From positions 1 to 45,438 of IMG/VR virus record IMGVR_UViG_3300025096_000040: 45,438 nucleotides of DNA; one strand, given 5' to 3'. This document shows, piece by piece, positions 15,685 through 23,566 of this stretch. Position numbers and translations under genes: made by a program. Source of the stretch: a virus. Within the stretch, counting starts at the first letter, position 1, and every line of letters begins with the position of its first letter. The notes beneath the pieces are model-generated. The model was not told the DNA's origin. It did not search any database and was given only the letters and a program-made list of their open reading frames with translations.

Positions 15685-16164
15685 ATGGCAACACAAGCAG
15701 AATTACAAAAAGCAGTAGACGATACAACAGCAGTAGCATCGGCAGCCAGGGGTGCCTGGAAAGAAGCGATCCCAAGCGAAGATGCCCCGAAGATGACTGA
15801 TGACGAACAAGCTGTAGTCGATGATCTTGAAGCGAAATTTCTTGCTGCTAAAGCCGCTCGTAAAGCCGCGGAGCGTGAACTCGCTGATGCTGTCGCTCAG
15901 GCTGCCGCAGATGCTGCCGCCGTTGAGGCTAGTGAAAAGGCTAAAAAGGAGGCCGAAGAGGCGGCTGCTGCAAAAGCTGCTGCGGACGCTGCTCTTGCGA
16001 AAAAAGTTGCTGCTGAGGCTGGTACTCCAGTTGGTTCATCTGATAAATTTTCGGAGTTAGATAAAAAGTGGATTTTAGAAATTGCTGGGCCTAAGGGATT
16101 AACTGATAAAGCGTGGCGTGATGAGATTGCAGGGCCTCGGCCAGAGGGATGGACGGCGGGTTAA
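15685..16164 (+). CDS. Alanine-rich coiled-coil protein, 159 aa
   Basis: Residues about 40-115 form a long Ala/Lys/Glu helix with repeating KAAAD/EAAAA units, probably a coiled coil or rod. The C-terminus has two similar short units, LEIAGPKGLTDKAW and DEIAGPRPEGWTAG. GC content and Ala use are far above the replication genes. The last 4 bp overlap the primase gene, which is read in the opposite direction. Function unknown; a structural or decoration role is a guess. Confidence 0.55.
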   Translation: MATQAELQKAVDDTTAVASAARGAWKEAIPSEDAPKMTDDEQAVVDDLEAKFLAAKAARKAAERELADAVAQAAADAAAVEASEKAKKEAEEAAAAKAAADAALAKKVAAEAGTPVGSSDKFSELDKKWILEIAGPKGLTDKAWRDEIAGPRPEGWTAG

Positions 16165-17189
16165 ATTCTAGATAGTAATAATTTACCTTTTAATTCGGTA
16201 TAGCTATTTTTAATTATAAATCGAGATGAAATTTCATCTCGATTTACTTTTATACATAACTCATTAAAATCTTTAAAATTTAATAATTCCTTAGGCCATA
16301 TAAAACACTGTTCTCCTTGACCGAGTAATGATCGGGTTTTTTCTTTTGCTGTTTCATCACAATATTGATTATCTAATACCCATATTCGTTTATGAAAAGG
16401 TTTTTGAATTATTTGTTGTTCTTGTCGTTTTGTAAAACAAGATCTACCTTTACTAATACCACCTACTGCAACTCCGTTTTTAACAAAAAAACTATCTATT
16501 GGACCTTCAAAAACAAACATATAATCTAAAGTATTTTCTACCTTATCGATATTAAACACAGTCTTGTCGGAGCCTATTTTCGAAAGGTATTTTGGCTTTG
16601 TGTCTTTTTTATTTTGTTTTAATTTTCTTGATTGATAAAATACGATTTTATTACGATCATAAAATGGTATTATTATTCTATTTTTATGTACAAAATCATT
16701 TCGACTAAACCATAAAGATTCAGGTTTATTAATTGCTGTTAATAGTCTTCTCTCTTTACATGTAACTATAGCATGAGTAACCATTGGTTCATGATTATAA
16801 AAACTACATTGAGATTTATCATATAGATTAATACAATCTCCCGGGAGGGACGAAGGTGGTTTATCAGGAATTAACTTATCTTCTTTTTCAATAGGGACAT
16901 TAAATACATCTATATCCTTACATTCATTAATTATATCAATATAATTTTTACCAGTTACTTCCTGGACCCATTTAACAGGTGATCCAGTCCACCCACAATT
17001 ATGACAAAAAATATGATCTTCTTTTACTATAAAGTAAAGTCTTCTTTTTTTATTCCAAGATTTACCTTCTCTGCAGAGAGGACAGCCTCCTTCGTATACA
17101 TTAGTTAATTTCTTATACTTAGGATACCCGGCGTATTGATAAAATTTCTCAACAATATATTCTTGAGGTATTACTTCATTTAGCTTCAT
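16161..17189 (-). CDS. 61: DNA primase (gp61)
   Basis: 342 residues, the same length as T4 gp61. The N-terminal zinc ribbon is visible: C36-P-L-C39 and C62-H-N-C65. A TOPRIM-like core follows, with VFEGPIDSFFV and VLDNQYCDE, which supplies acidic metal ligands. It makes RNA primers on the lagging strand with the gp41 helicase. It is the last gene of the minus-strand replication array. The upstream 63-aa gene overlaps its start by 14 bp. A 30-bp perfect palindrome lies within its 3' coding end. Confidence 0.9.
   Translation of the reverse strand: MKLNEVIPQEYIVEKFYQYAGYPKYKKLTNVYEGGCPLCREGKSWNKKRRLYFIVKEDHIFCHNCGWTGSPVKWVQEVTGKNYIDIINECKDIDVFNVPIEKEDKLIPDKPPSSLPGDCINLYDKSQCSFYNHEPMVTHAIVTCKERRLLTAINKPESLWFSRNDFVHKNRIIIPFYDRNKIVFYQSRKLKQNKKDTKPKYLSKIGSDKTVFNIDKVENTLDYMFVFEGPIDSFFVKNGVAVGGISKGRSCFTKRQEQQIIQKPFHKRIWVLDNQYCDETAKEKTRSLLGQGEQCFIWPKELLNFKDFNELCIKVNRDEISSRFIIKNSYTELKGKLLLSRI
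16217..16246. repeat. 30-bp perfect palindrome in the primase 3' end
   Basis: The left arm TAAATCGAGATGAAA (16217-16231) is the exact reverse complement of the right arm (16232-16246), with no spacer. It encodes primase residues around VNRDEISSRF and lies 53 bp past the stop of the convergent plus-strand gene. ACTTTTA follows on the plus strand, so it may end the plus-strand transcript. Confidence 0.8.
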
Positions 17190-17367
17190 CTACTGGTCGA
17201 ACATCAACTATATGCTTTGTAACAAATTGGCCGGTGTGAGGATCAGTATAATGCGCTTCTGTACGTATCTCATTACCCATTCGAACTTCTCTCATTACAG
17301 GGGTAATTGAATTACCCGCAGGTCCCTGAATAATATTAGGATTCTTTTTTAATTCTCTGTTTTGCAT
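17176..17367 (-). CDS. Hypothetical protein, 63 aa
   Basis: A polar protein without membrane segment (MQNRELKKNPNIIQGPAGN), with a HYTDPHTGQFVTKHIVDVRP segment. It overlaps RNase H upstream by 19 bp and primase downstream by 14 bp. Tight coupling on both sides indicates a real gene. I recognise no family; a helper for primase or RNase H is only a guess. Confidence 0.55.
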   Translation of the reverse strand: MQNRELKKNPNIIQGPAGNSITPVMREVRMGNEIRTEAHYTDPHTGQFVTKHIVDVRPVDEAK

Positions 17368-18257
17368 TTTTTAATCGCCTTCTTAATAATATTTATTATA
17401 TTTTCGTTATTATTAAATGACTCTCGCCATGAAGAATAGTTTCTCACAATAGACCACATATTTAATTTTTTTGCTTCTTCTATAAATTTATTATAATTAC
17501 TTTTATTGTTTTTGCAATTATTTAATTGTTCTTCGTATACAGGTACTTCATCCGGATAATAATCATAACCAATTGACAGATCCATTAATTGTAAATTTCT
17601 TTCATAAATGGTTTGTTGCTCTTCTGTTAATTTAGTTAAGTCTAATTTTTTAAATCGTGCTAATCCGTATTTAGGTATACCAGGTATATTATCAGATTTA
17701 TCGCCTGTTACTGCTCTATAGTTTAAATATTGATCTTTAGACACACCCGTATATTCTTCAAAATTTTGTAATGTAACTATTTTCTTTTTTATAGGGCTAT
17801 AAATTTTAGTATCGACGGATATTGTTTGTAGTAAATCTTTATCGGTTGTTACTATAACATTTTGTCCAGAGAGATGAGATGCTAACCAGGCCATTAAATC
17901 ATCAGCTTCCATTCTAAGCGGATACATATTGTGTACACCTAATAAAGAAATAATTTCTTGTATTTTCTCTGAGTATTCATGTACGTCTTTAAATTTATCA
18001 TCATCCCTATTCGCTTTATATTCTACAGTGATAATTTCATTCCTGAAATTAGTAGAAGGCCATTCTAGCTTTTTATCCCAAGTACAATAAATTTCTTTTG
18101 ATTGAAATTTATCTACATAAGATTTTAAGGATTGTAAAAATAGAAATACTTGTCCAGGACTGTTTGCTTCGTCTAATTTAAAATTATTAGTCCAGAAAAT
18201 TCGATATAATAGATTGTTACCGTCTATTATAAGATTATTTGCTCCACCATTTTTCAT
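17349..18257 (-). CDS. rnh: RNase H / 5'-3' flap exonuclease (T4 Rnh type)
   Basis: 302 residues against 305 in T4 Rnh. The FEN1-like nuclease features are clear: LIIDGNNLLYR (first Asp), MEADDLMAWLA and VTTDKDLLQ (acidic metal ligands), and the helix-hairpin region YRAVTGDKSDNIPGIPKYG, which binds duplex DNA. It removes RNA primers from Okazaki fragments. It overlaps rmlB by 23 bp, so a sugar-nucleotide gene and a replication gene are translated together. Confidence 0.92.
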   Translation of the reverse strand: MKNGGANNLIIDGNNLLYRIFWTNNFKLDEANSPGQVFLFLQSLKSYVDKFQSKEIYCTWDKKLEWPSTNFRNEIITVEYKANRDDDKFKDVHEYSEKIQEIISLLGVHNMYPLRMEADDLMAWLASHLSGQNVIVTTDKDLLQTISVDTKIYSPIKKKIVTLQNFEEYTGVSKDQYLNYRAVTGDKSDNIPGIPKYGLARFKKLDLTKLTEEQQTIYERNLQLMDLSIGYDYYPDEVPVYEEQLNNCKNNKSNYNKFIEEAKKLNMWSIVRNYSSWRESFNNNENIINIIKKAIKKCKTEN

Positions 18258-19242
18258 TTTTAATATACCACATTATAGTATATCTTAAATCATCGGCAAA
18301 TGTTTTTTGAGTTTCAGAAAATTCTAATTGGGTACCAGCTTGAATCATCATACTTCTATACATTGTGTCTCTTAAACTATATCTAAGATCATGACCTTTT
18401 CTGTCTTCAACGTAGCTAATTAACCTTTTAGGTTTTTTCAAAATCGTCAAAATTATCTCTACAATTTCAATATTAGATATTTCTGAATGGTACTCTGAGT
18501 CAGGAGCGAGGTTATATATATTTCCTGCATCTCCTTGCAGTAGTACGTTATATATTTTTTCGCAATGGTCTTTAACGTATATCCATTGACGTATGTTATT
18601 ACCTTTTCCATATACAGGAATTTGTTCATCATTATTAGCCTTGTACGCAATAACTGGAATAAATTTTTCGGAATATTGTCTAGGTCCGAAATTATTTGTA
18701 CATCTTGTTATAATAATATCTTTTTTATATGTTTTGTGGAAAGACAGTGCTAGTAAATCTGCTCCAGCTTTTGTTGCGGAATATACAGATGATGGTTCTA
18801 ATAAATCGTATTCTTCGCTTGGTGAGGAATTAAATTGTAGACTACCGTAAACTTCATCTGTACCTACTTGAAGAAATCTAGTGGTGTCAGGTAGTTGTTT
18901 TAGTAATTCATATACACCTACATAATTACTATCGATAAAAACATCACCATCGGTGATGCTATTATCTACATGAGACTCTGCAGCGAAATTTACAATATAA
19001 TCATATTCTTTATCTAATTTAAAATCTGATATGGTTTCATATACTATATTTAGCTTATTACTATGTCCTGATGTGTGGTAGTATAAGTCATATAAATAAT
19101 CTTCTGTTTTACGTGATACGCAGTAACTATAACTATCTACTATGGTTATCTTACAATTTGTGCATTTATTATAAAGTAGCTCTATAAAGTGACTTCCAAT
19201 AAAGCCCAAACCACCCGTTACTAATATATTTTTATCTTTCAT
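18235..19242 (-). CDS. rmlB: dTDP-glucose 4,6-dehydratase (RmlB family)
   Basis: 335-residue extended short-chain dehydrogenase. The NAD-binding loop is GGLGFIGSHF (residues 9-18), NFAAESHVDNSI marks the substrate region, GTDEVYGSL carries the catalytic Thr-Asp-Glu of RmlB enzymes, and SVYSATKAGAD contains the YxxxK pair. The C-terminal EDRKGHDLRYSL is typical. It converts dTDP-glucose to dTDP-4-keto-6-deoxyglucose, the product needed after RmlA at 8609. It overlaps the rmlD-like gene by 4 bp and RNase H by 23 bp. Confidence 0.93.
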   Translation of the reverse strand: MKDKNILVTGGLGFIGSHFIELLYNKCTNCKITIVDSYSYCVSRKTEDYLYDLYYHTSGHSNKLNIVYETISDFKLDKEYDYIVNFAAESHVDNSITDGDVFIDSNYVGVYELLKQLPDTTRFLQVGTDEVYGSLQFNSSPSEEYDLLEPSSVYSATKAGADLLALSFHKTYKKDIIITRCTNNFGPRQYSEKFIPVIAYKANNDEQIPVYGKGNNIRQWIYVKDHCEKIYNVLLQGDAGNIYNLAPDSEYHSEISNIEIVEIILTILKKPKRLISYVEDRKGHDLRYSLRDTMYRSMMIQAGTQLEFSETQKTFADDLRYTIMWYIKNEKWWSK

Positions 19243-20120
19243 TCACTTAATATTCTAATTAAGGATTCTCTCTCTAGTGGCATATCTAGTCCGTGTGTTT
19301 TTAATTTTTCTGTCGAAAGAACACAATTAGATCTGTTGGCAACAATATGTTGTTTTAATTCATTATAATTAATAAGCTTCCAATTCGGGTTCCACATTCC
19401 GTACTTATCTAAGATTTGACAAACTTCATTTGTTGAAAGAGGCTCAGGATTCACACAATTATAAATACCGCCCGGTAAGTCTTGAATGTTAATAATCTTA
19501 TTAATCACGAGAAGTAGGTCTTCAATAACAGTTTTAGAATTTACTTCATCGAGAATATTATTATATTTTAAGAGTTTACATAAGTAATTTTTTGACGCAT
19601 TAAAGTCATTACAAACAGGCATTCTTATTCGAAGAGTATATACGTTGTTGTAATTACGTAAACATAGCTCTGCTGCGTGTTTTGTTTTACTGTACCAACT
19701 ACTATCAGAGTTAAGTAATCCAAAATTAGGTTCATCTTCCTCTGTATAGAGTACATTTTCTGGACCGTCATATATACATCCTGAACTTACATTAATCAGT
19801 TTTATATCGTACTGTTTACAGAACTGAGCTAGAACGGTAGGAAATGTTACATTTAAATCCCAGCAGATTTGCTTATTTTCTTCACAAGCGTCTACATTTG
19901 GTTTTCCAGTATATCCAACACAATTAACTATCCATTTAAGTTGTGATCCGCGAAACTCGGACAATAAGTTACTAAATAATGTTTCTTTTAAGCTTTCTGG
20001 TACATTATACTTGTAATCTGATAGGTGAACTATATCATGTATATTTCCGATAGTATCAAAAAGATATCTATATGTCTTACTCCCTATGTAACCGTTTCCT
20101 AAAACAACTATCTTATTCAT
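19239..20120 (-). CDS. RmlD-like NAD(P)-dependent sugar-nucleotide reductase
   Basis: 293 residues. The Rossmann loop GNGYIGSK (residues 8-15) is followed by WIVNCVGYTGKPNVDACEEN (the 'N-x-A-x-T-x-VD-x-AE' region of RmlD enzymes), SSGCIYDG and YSKTKHAAE with the YxxxK pair. The family reduces dTDP-4-keto sugars, typically to dTDP-L-rhamnose, after the RmlC epimerase. No rmlC is in the window, so the product could be another 6-deoxy sugar. It starts inside the preceding small gene by 8 bp and overlaps rmlB by 4 bp. Confidence 0.75.
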   Translation of the reverse strand: MNKIVVLGNGYIGSKTYRYLFDTIGNIHDIVHLSDYKYNVPESLKETLFSNLLSEFRGSQLKWIVNCVGYTGKPNVDACEENKQICWDLNVTFPTVLAQFCKQYDIKLINVSSGCIYDGPENVLYTEEDEPNFGLLNSDSSWYSKTKHAAELCLRNYNNVYTLRIRMPVCNDFNASKNYLCKLLKYNNILDEVNSKTVIEDLLLVINKIINIQDLPGGIYNCVNPEPLSTNEVCQILDKYGMWNPNWKLINYNELKQHIVANRSNCVLSTEKLKTHGLDMPLERESLIRILSE

Positions 20121-20403
20121 TTGTATTTGTTTGTTCTTGTACGTCTCTAAAAAAGTCTACTCCCGCAACGCGTCTTAATAATGTTTCTATAGCGTCGTAA
20201 TCTTGAGGTGTTTTACCAGAGACCATTACTACACTTTCTCCTTTAAGATCATATCCTAGTAGTATAAATGATTTTAAATGCTCTCCGAGATAGTCAGTAA
20301 TAAACGACATATCCTGTTCTTCTATCTCAGCTGGTTCGACGGCATTAATACTGGACTTTAATAAATTATCGAAATTTTTAGATTTAGGAATTGTCTTTTT
20401 CAT
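20113..20403 (-). CDS. Hypothetical protein, 96 aa
   Basis: A basic start (MKKTIPKSKNFDNLL) is followed by an acidic central part and a small alpha/beta-looking half (SFILLGYDLKGESVVMVSGK, then DAIETLLRRVAG). I know of no family. It overlaps the 102-aa gene upstream by 20 bp and the rmlD-like gene downstream by 8 bp, inside the replication array, and is probably expressed early. Confidence 0.55.
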   Translation of the reverse strand: MKKTIPKSKNFDNLLKSSINAVEPAEIEEQDMSFITDYLGEHLKSFILLGYDLKGESVVMVSGKTPQDYDAIETLLRRVAGVDFFRDVQEQTNTNE

Positions 20404-20692
20404 TAGGCATTATATCTTTTTCGATTAATTTAGTCATAATAACTTCCATACTATCTGTTTTTAACTGAAAGTTTTTAAATCGACTACCGTCATTTAGTTC
20501 AAATTTAAAATCTTCAGTCCAGTCGTAATTAACATAACAAGTTATATATAAAGCGTTTGTTTGTGGGTTGAGCATTACTGTCCAGCGTCTAGGGTCTTCA
20601 GTGGTATACTCGGAGAAAATCCTATTTACTGTATACCCATTATCCCTTAATCGCTTAATAAAATACCCGCAAGTTGTGACTTTATTTTTCAT
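20384..20692 (-). CDS. Conserved hypothetical protein, 102 aa
   Basis: The start KVTTCGYFIKRLRDNGY and the segment PRRWTVMLNPQ are familiar to me from uncharacterised proteins of T4-like marine phages, but I can give no function. It is a mixed alpha/beta protein with one Trp-rich strand (ITCYVNYDWTEDFKFEL). The ATG shares its first base with the stop of the sliding-clamp gene, so the two are coupled and it may work with the clamp. Confidence 0.6.
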   Translation of the reverse strand: MKNKVTTCGYFIKRLRDNGYTVNRIFSEYTTEDPRRWTVMLNPQTNALYITCYVNYDWTEDFKFELNDGSRFKNFQLKTDSMEVIMTKLIEKDIMPNEKDNS

Positions 20693-21423
20693 TAGTTTTT
20701 ATAACTAGTACTAACAAACGTGAGGTCGCTGTCTTTAAGTTCTAGTTTAATCATAAGCATTTTATATTCATTATTTATATAAATTATAGCTTCGGAAAAA
20801 CTCAATACAGATATAAGTCTAAATAGTTCTACGTCTAAAATTAGCTCGTAATCTAATTTATCTCCATCATATTCCTCAGCGAGTATTGTAGTGTAACTAT
20901 CTACGTTTTGTAGTTTTTTATCTGATAATTCAGCATATACGTTTGTATTTTCAGTCTTAAGATATACTTTACTTGATTCGGTGACAAACGGTAATGCTTT
21001 TAATATTGCATTATTTTTTTCTTTTGTAAGTTTAAAATTAGTGTTAAATGTAATATCGTCTATTTTATTAAAATCAAATGCAGTATTTTTAGTTATACTA
21101 CTATCAAATAAATGATATTTAAATCTATTAAACTTATCATTATATGTAATACTGTTTTCCTCTACTTTAAGGCGTATATCAGCTTCATCTAAGCATGATA
21201 AAATTTTAATTAATTTAACTGTATCCGGTAAACATATAATATTGTCTTGAGGGTGATCATCCCAACTGACTTTATATTCTGCTTTAAGAAAAATGTTAGA
21301 ATTATTATGAACAATAGTAGATATATTATTGCTTATATCTAGTGTCGCCGCTGAATCTAATCTCGAGACCGGATTAAGAAAATTTTGAATAAAATTATCT
21401 TTATTCTTTATTGGTAGAATCAT
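20692..21423 (-). CDS. 45: Sliding clamp (gp45)
   Basis: 243 residues, near the 228 of T4 gp45. It is a duplicated beta-rich protein of clamp type. It starts MILPIKNKDNFIQNFLNP and has LPDTVKLIKILSCLDEADI in the first half and LDVELFRLISVLSFSEAII plus MLMIKLELKD in the second, matching the clamp pattern of short helices between long strands. The trimeric ring tethers gp43 and, in T4, activates late transcription with gp55. The clamp-loader genes 44 and 62 are not in this window. It overlaps the 129-aa gene by 23 bp. Confidence 0.85.
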   Translation of the reverse strand: MILPIKNKDNFIQNFLNPVSRLDSAATLDISNNISTIVHNNSNIFLKAEYKVSWDDHPQDNIICLPDTVKLIKILSCLDEADIRLKVEENSITYNDKFNRFKYHLFDSSITKNTAFDFNKIDDITFNTNFKLTKEKNNAILKALPFVTESSKVYLKTENTNVYAELSDKKLQNVDSYTTILAEEYDGDKLDYELILDVELFRLISVLSFSEAIIYINNEYKMLMIKLELKDSDLTFVSTSYKN

Positions 21424-21790
21424 TATTTTCGTTTAATTTGATTCGTATATTAATTTCTTTTGCGTTTTTTGCAACTCTCCGTTCAATTAAAGTTATGAAT
21501 TTAGTAAATTGTTTTTCAACAGCAGAGACCCGCTCTATTAAACTATTCAATAGAGCAGGGTCTCCTGTAATTTGCGGTTGAGGAGCAACAGGTTGAGAAA
21601 GAGCAACCTGTTGTTGATGTACTGGTTGTTGCTGTTGTGGGACTGAGTGACGCGCTGGTTGCTTATATATATCCTTTTGTATAGGAATATCATTCATTGT
21701 AGCACTCTTTTGAACAATATCTCTGTTCAAGCCATGTGCTTGTTTATTCATATCATGAATAGCTAACTTTACTGCGTCTTCGTCGGTCAT
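21401..21790 (-). CDS. Hypothetical Gln-rich linker protein, 129 aa
   Basis: Three parts: a charged N-terminus (MTDEDAVKLAIHDMNKQAHG), a Gln/Pro/Val-rich disordered linker (residues about 50-75, with QQQQPVHQQQ), and a C-terminal coiled-coil helix (about 80-120). It lies between genes 32 and 45, 2 bp after 32, so it may act at the replication fork. The coding RNA contains an imperfect hairpin (21525-21564). I recognise no family. Confidence 0.55.
   Translation of the reverse strand: MTDEDAVKLAIHDMNKQAHGLNRDIVQKSATMNDIPIQKDIYKQPARHSVPQQQQPVHQQQVALSQPVAPQPQITGDPALLNSLIERVSAVEKQFTKFITLIERRVAKNAKEINIRIKLNENNDSTNKE
21525..21564 (-). repeat. Imperfect inverted repeat in the Gln-rich ORF
   Basis: The arms GAGACCC and CTCTATT (21525-21531, 21533-21539) pair with AATAGAG and GGGTCTC (21549-21555, 21558-21564), with one-base and two-base interruptions and a 9-nt loop. 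It lies in coding RNA between genes 32 and 45. Confidence 0.55.
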
Positions 21791-21792
21791 CT

Positions 21793-22653
21793 TTATTCTA
21801 GAGTATCAAGAAGCTCTTTAACTTTATCATCATCAATAGTAGACGATTTAGAGTCACCTTTTGATGTAGATTCTAAATCATCAAAAGGTATATCATCTTC
21901 TTCTTCAGCAGGCGGCTTTGTTGATTGTTTCTGTACGGGCTCTGTTACTGAATCTTCTGTAACTCCGTGGTAGTGCTCGGTAAGCATTGTCTGTAACTCG
22001 TCATAGCTTTTGACTGGGAAAACATTTTCTAGATCAAATGTTTGATCATAAACATCTTTAATAGTATTATCCGTTACTCCTGAGATTTGAGAAGGACTAG
22101 CGAAGCGAGAGCTTACGTATGTCGGATATCCTCCTTGCTCTTCAACTTTAACTCGAAAACTACAACCTTCACTCGAGAGGTCAAAAATCTTCTCACCGAA
22201 CTCGTCAGCGTCTTCTCCCTCCATTGCTTCCATTACAATTTTATGCAACTGACGACCAAAGCGAAGAATTTTTACCTTACCTTCATTTTCAGGATTATCA
22301 GGATCCTTTACTACATAAACATTAACAAGCCAATTTTCTTTACGGTTTAAAGCTTTTGCCTTTTCTTTTTCTTCTTCAGAACCGGTACGAGAGAGTCTAT
22401 ATCGAGCCTCTGCAATAGGATCTCTTTCTCCCCATGTCTGCGGGCTAATCGCGCTTTGAAATTGCCCGGTCATTTCACTTACCCAACCGTGTGAATAATA
22501 ATGAAAGAACGTTTTACTAGGATCCTTTACGAACGGTACAAGCCGTAATATATATGTATTACCTGGCTTTAGTCGCATAATATTACTAGTTGACGTTTGT
22601 TGCGCGGTCTGAGCCATCGCTCCTCTAATTGATTCAAACATATTTGTTGTCAT
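21793..22653 (-). CDS. 32: Single-stranded DNA-binding protein (gp32)
   Basis: 286 residues. The core has RLKPGNTYILRLVPFVKDP, FFHYYSHGW, NVYVVKDPDNPENEGKVKIL and an OB-fold end, all typical of gp32, and the C-terminal tail is acidic (EEEDDIPFDD). The 'N-P-E-N-E-G-K-V' stretch is diagnostic. The three cysteines of the T4 zinc finger are not present: the corresponding region reads WGERDPIAEARY. It coats single-stranded DNA and organises replication and recombination. A late-type octamer lies 16 nt upstream inside the preceding gene, suggesting extra expression. Confidence 0.93.
   Translation of the reverse strand: MTTNMFESIRGAMAQTAQQTSTSNIMRLKPGNTYILRLVPFVKDPSKTFFHYYSHGWVSEMTGQFQSAISPQTWGERDPIAEARYRLSRTGSEEEKEKAKALNRKENWLVNVYVVKDPDNPENEGKVKILRFGRQLHKIVMEAMEGEDADEFGEKIFDLSSEGCSFRVKVEEQGGYPTYVSSRFASPSQISGVTDNTIKDVYDQTFDLENVFPVKSYDELQTMLTEHYHGVTEDSVTEPVQKQSTKPPAEEEDDIPFDDLESTSKGDSKSSTIDDDKVKELLDTLE
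21856..21889 (-). repeat. Perfect 11-bp hairpin in the gene 32 coding end
   Basis: ACCTTTTGATG pairs exactly with CATCAAAAGGT around a 12-nt loop. It falls in the acidic C-terminal tail region of gp32 (codons for IPFDDLESTSKG). There is no T run, so it is not a standard terminator; it could stabilise or regulate the mRNA. Confidence 0.7.
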
Positions 22654-23291
22654 TTTCTTTTTAATATTTTATTTATAGTATTAGTTAATTTTATTCCCAA
22701 AGGTTTGAGTTTTTTCGAAAATGTATATTTCGATCTCAAACTACTCAACGTATTATAGAAGCTATTACATGCAAATTCAACTATATTTTTTTCTAGCTTA
22801 ATATTTTTTTCTGATATATCGAGAGACAACAAGGAATAGTAATTAATATCATTATTTTTTAGATCTAGAATAAAATTAGGATATATTCCCGACTGTATGT
22901 CGAGGTATTCGTCACATCTTGTTAAATTATGTTCAATACACATACCATAAATAAATTTAAAGCTATTTCTTAATCTAGTAATATTAAATTCATGATCAGG
23001 TTTTGTTAATTCTATATCTGTTGTGTATTTTTTATATGTAGAAATAGCGTTAAATGTACTATAAAAATCAAGCGGTACATATTTTTCTGAATATAATTTA
23101 TATGGTGCATTAAAAAATATAATCGGATCTATTTTTTTATTTCTTAAAGTATTTGATATTTTCTTAAGTATAACGTATTTTGTATCGTCTAGTTTTTTAA
23201 AATCTTTTCGAGGAGTAAACCCCTTTTTATCTCTAGAAGTTTTAAGATAAATATTATATATATTTTTCTCAAACACTGATAGGTTATTCAT
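22650..23291 (-). CDS. Helicase-loading protein, gp59-like
   Basis: 213 residues against 217 in T4 gp59. It is all-helical and basic at its C-terminus. The segment FILDLKNNDINYYSLLSLD parallels IFKLLQSNIISFETFILLD of T4 gp59 as I recall it, and the gene lies directly before gene 32, as in T4 (33-59-32). gp59 loads the gp41 helicase onto gp32-coated forks. It starts by ATGA overlap with the 92-aa gene and overlaps gp32 by 4 bp. Confidence is moderate because the family diverges strongly. Confidence 0.55.
   Translation of the reverse strand: MNNLSVFEKNIYNIYLKTSRDKKGFTPRKDFKKLDDTKYVILKKISNTLRNKKIDPIIFFNAPYKLYSEKYVPLDFYSTFNAISTYKKYTTDIELTKPDHEFNITRLRNSFKFIYGMCIEHNLTRCDEYLDIQSGIYPNFILDLKNNDINYYSLLSLDISEKNIKLEKNIVEFACNSFYNTLSSLRSKYTFSKKLKPLGIKLTNTINKILKRK
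22670..22677 (-). promoter_or_regulatory. Late-type promoter for gene 32 inside the upstream gene
   Basis: A perfect TATAAATA on the minus strand ends 16 nt before the gene 32 ATG (22653), within the 3' coding end of the 59-like gene. T4 gene 32 also has its own late promoter, which makes this plausible. Confidence 0.5.
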
Positions 23292-23566
23292 AAATCTATA
23301 GAATTCTTTTTAAGGTATTTTGTTATATATTTACTTTTATATAGATATGGATCGTGTTGTAGAAATATTTTTACTAATCCGAAATTATTATCTATTAATA
23401 ATGCCCTTTTAAACAGTTCTCTATATTTCTCTTCTTTTAGAACTACTAAAAATACATTTGCGAGGTTAATCTTTCTATTCTCACAAATAGAAACAAAACT
23501 ACATAATGTTAGAAAAGTATGTACAATATCTTTTCGTTCTAAAATTGTGTATGGACTATCTGTCAT
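23288..23566 (-). CDS. Small helical protein at the gene 33 position
   Basis: 92 residues, helical, starting MTDSPYTILERKDIVHTF. In T4, gene 33 (late-transcription co-activator) lies just before gene 59, and this gene occupies that place. However, the T4 gp33 C-terminal clamp-binding motif (hydrophobic/acidic DFLL) is not seen; the end here is KKNSIDL. I therefore do not name it. It overlaps the DHH gene upstream by 11 bp and the 59-like gene by 4 bp. Confidence 0.4.
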   Translation of the reverse strand: MTDSPYTILERKDIVHTFLTLCSFVSICENRKINLANVFLVVLKEEKYRELFKRALLIDNNFGLVKIFLQHDPYLYKSKYITKYLKKNSIDL

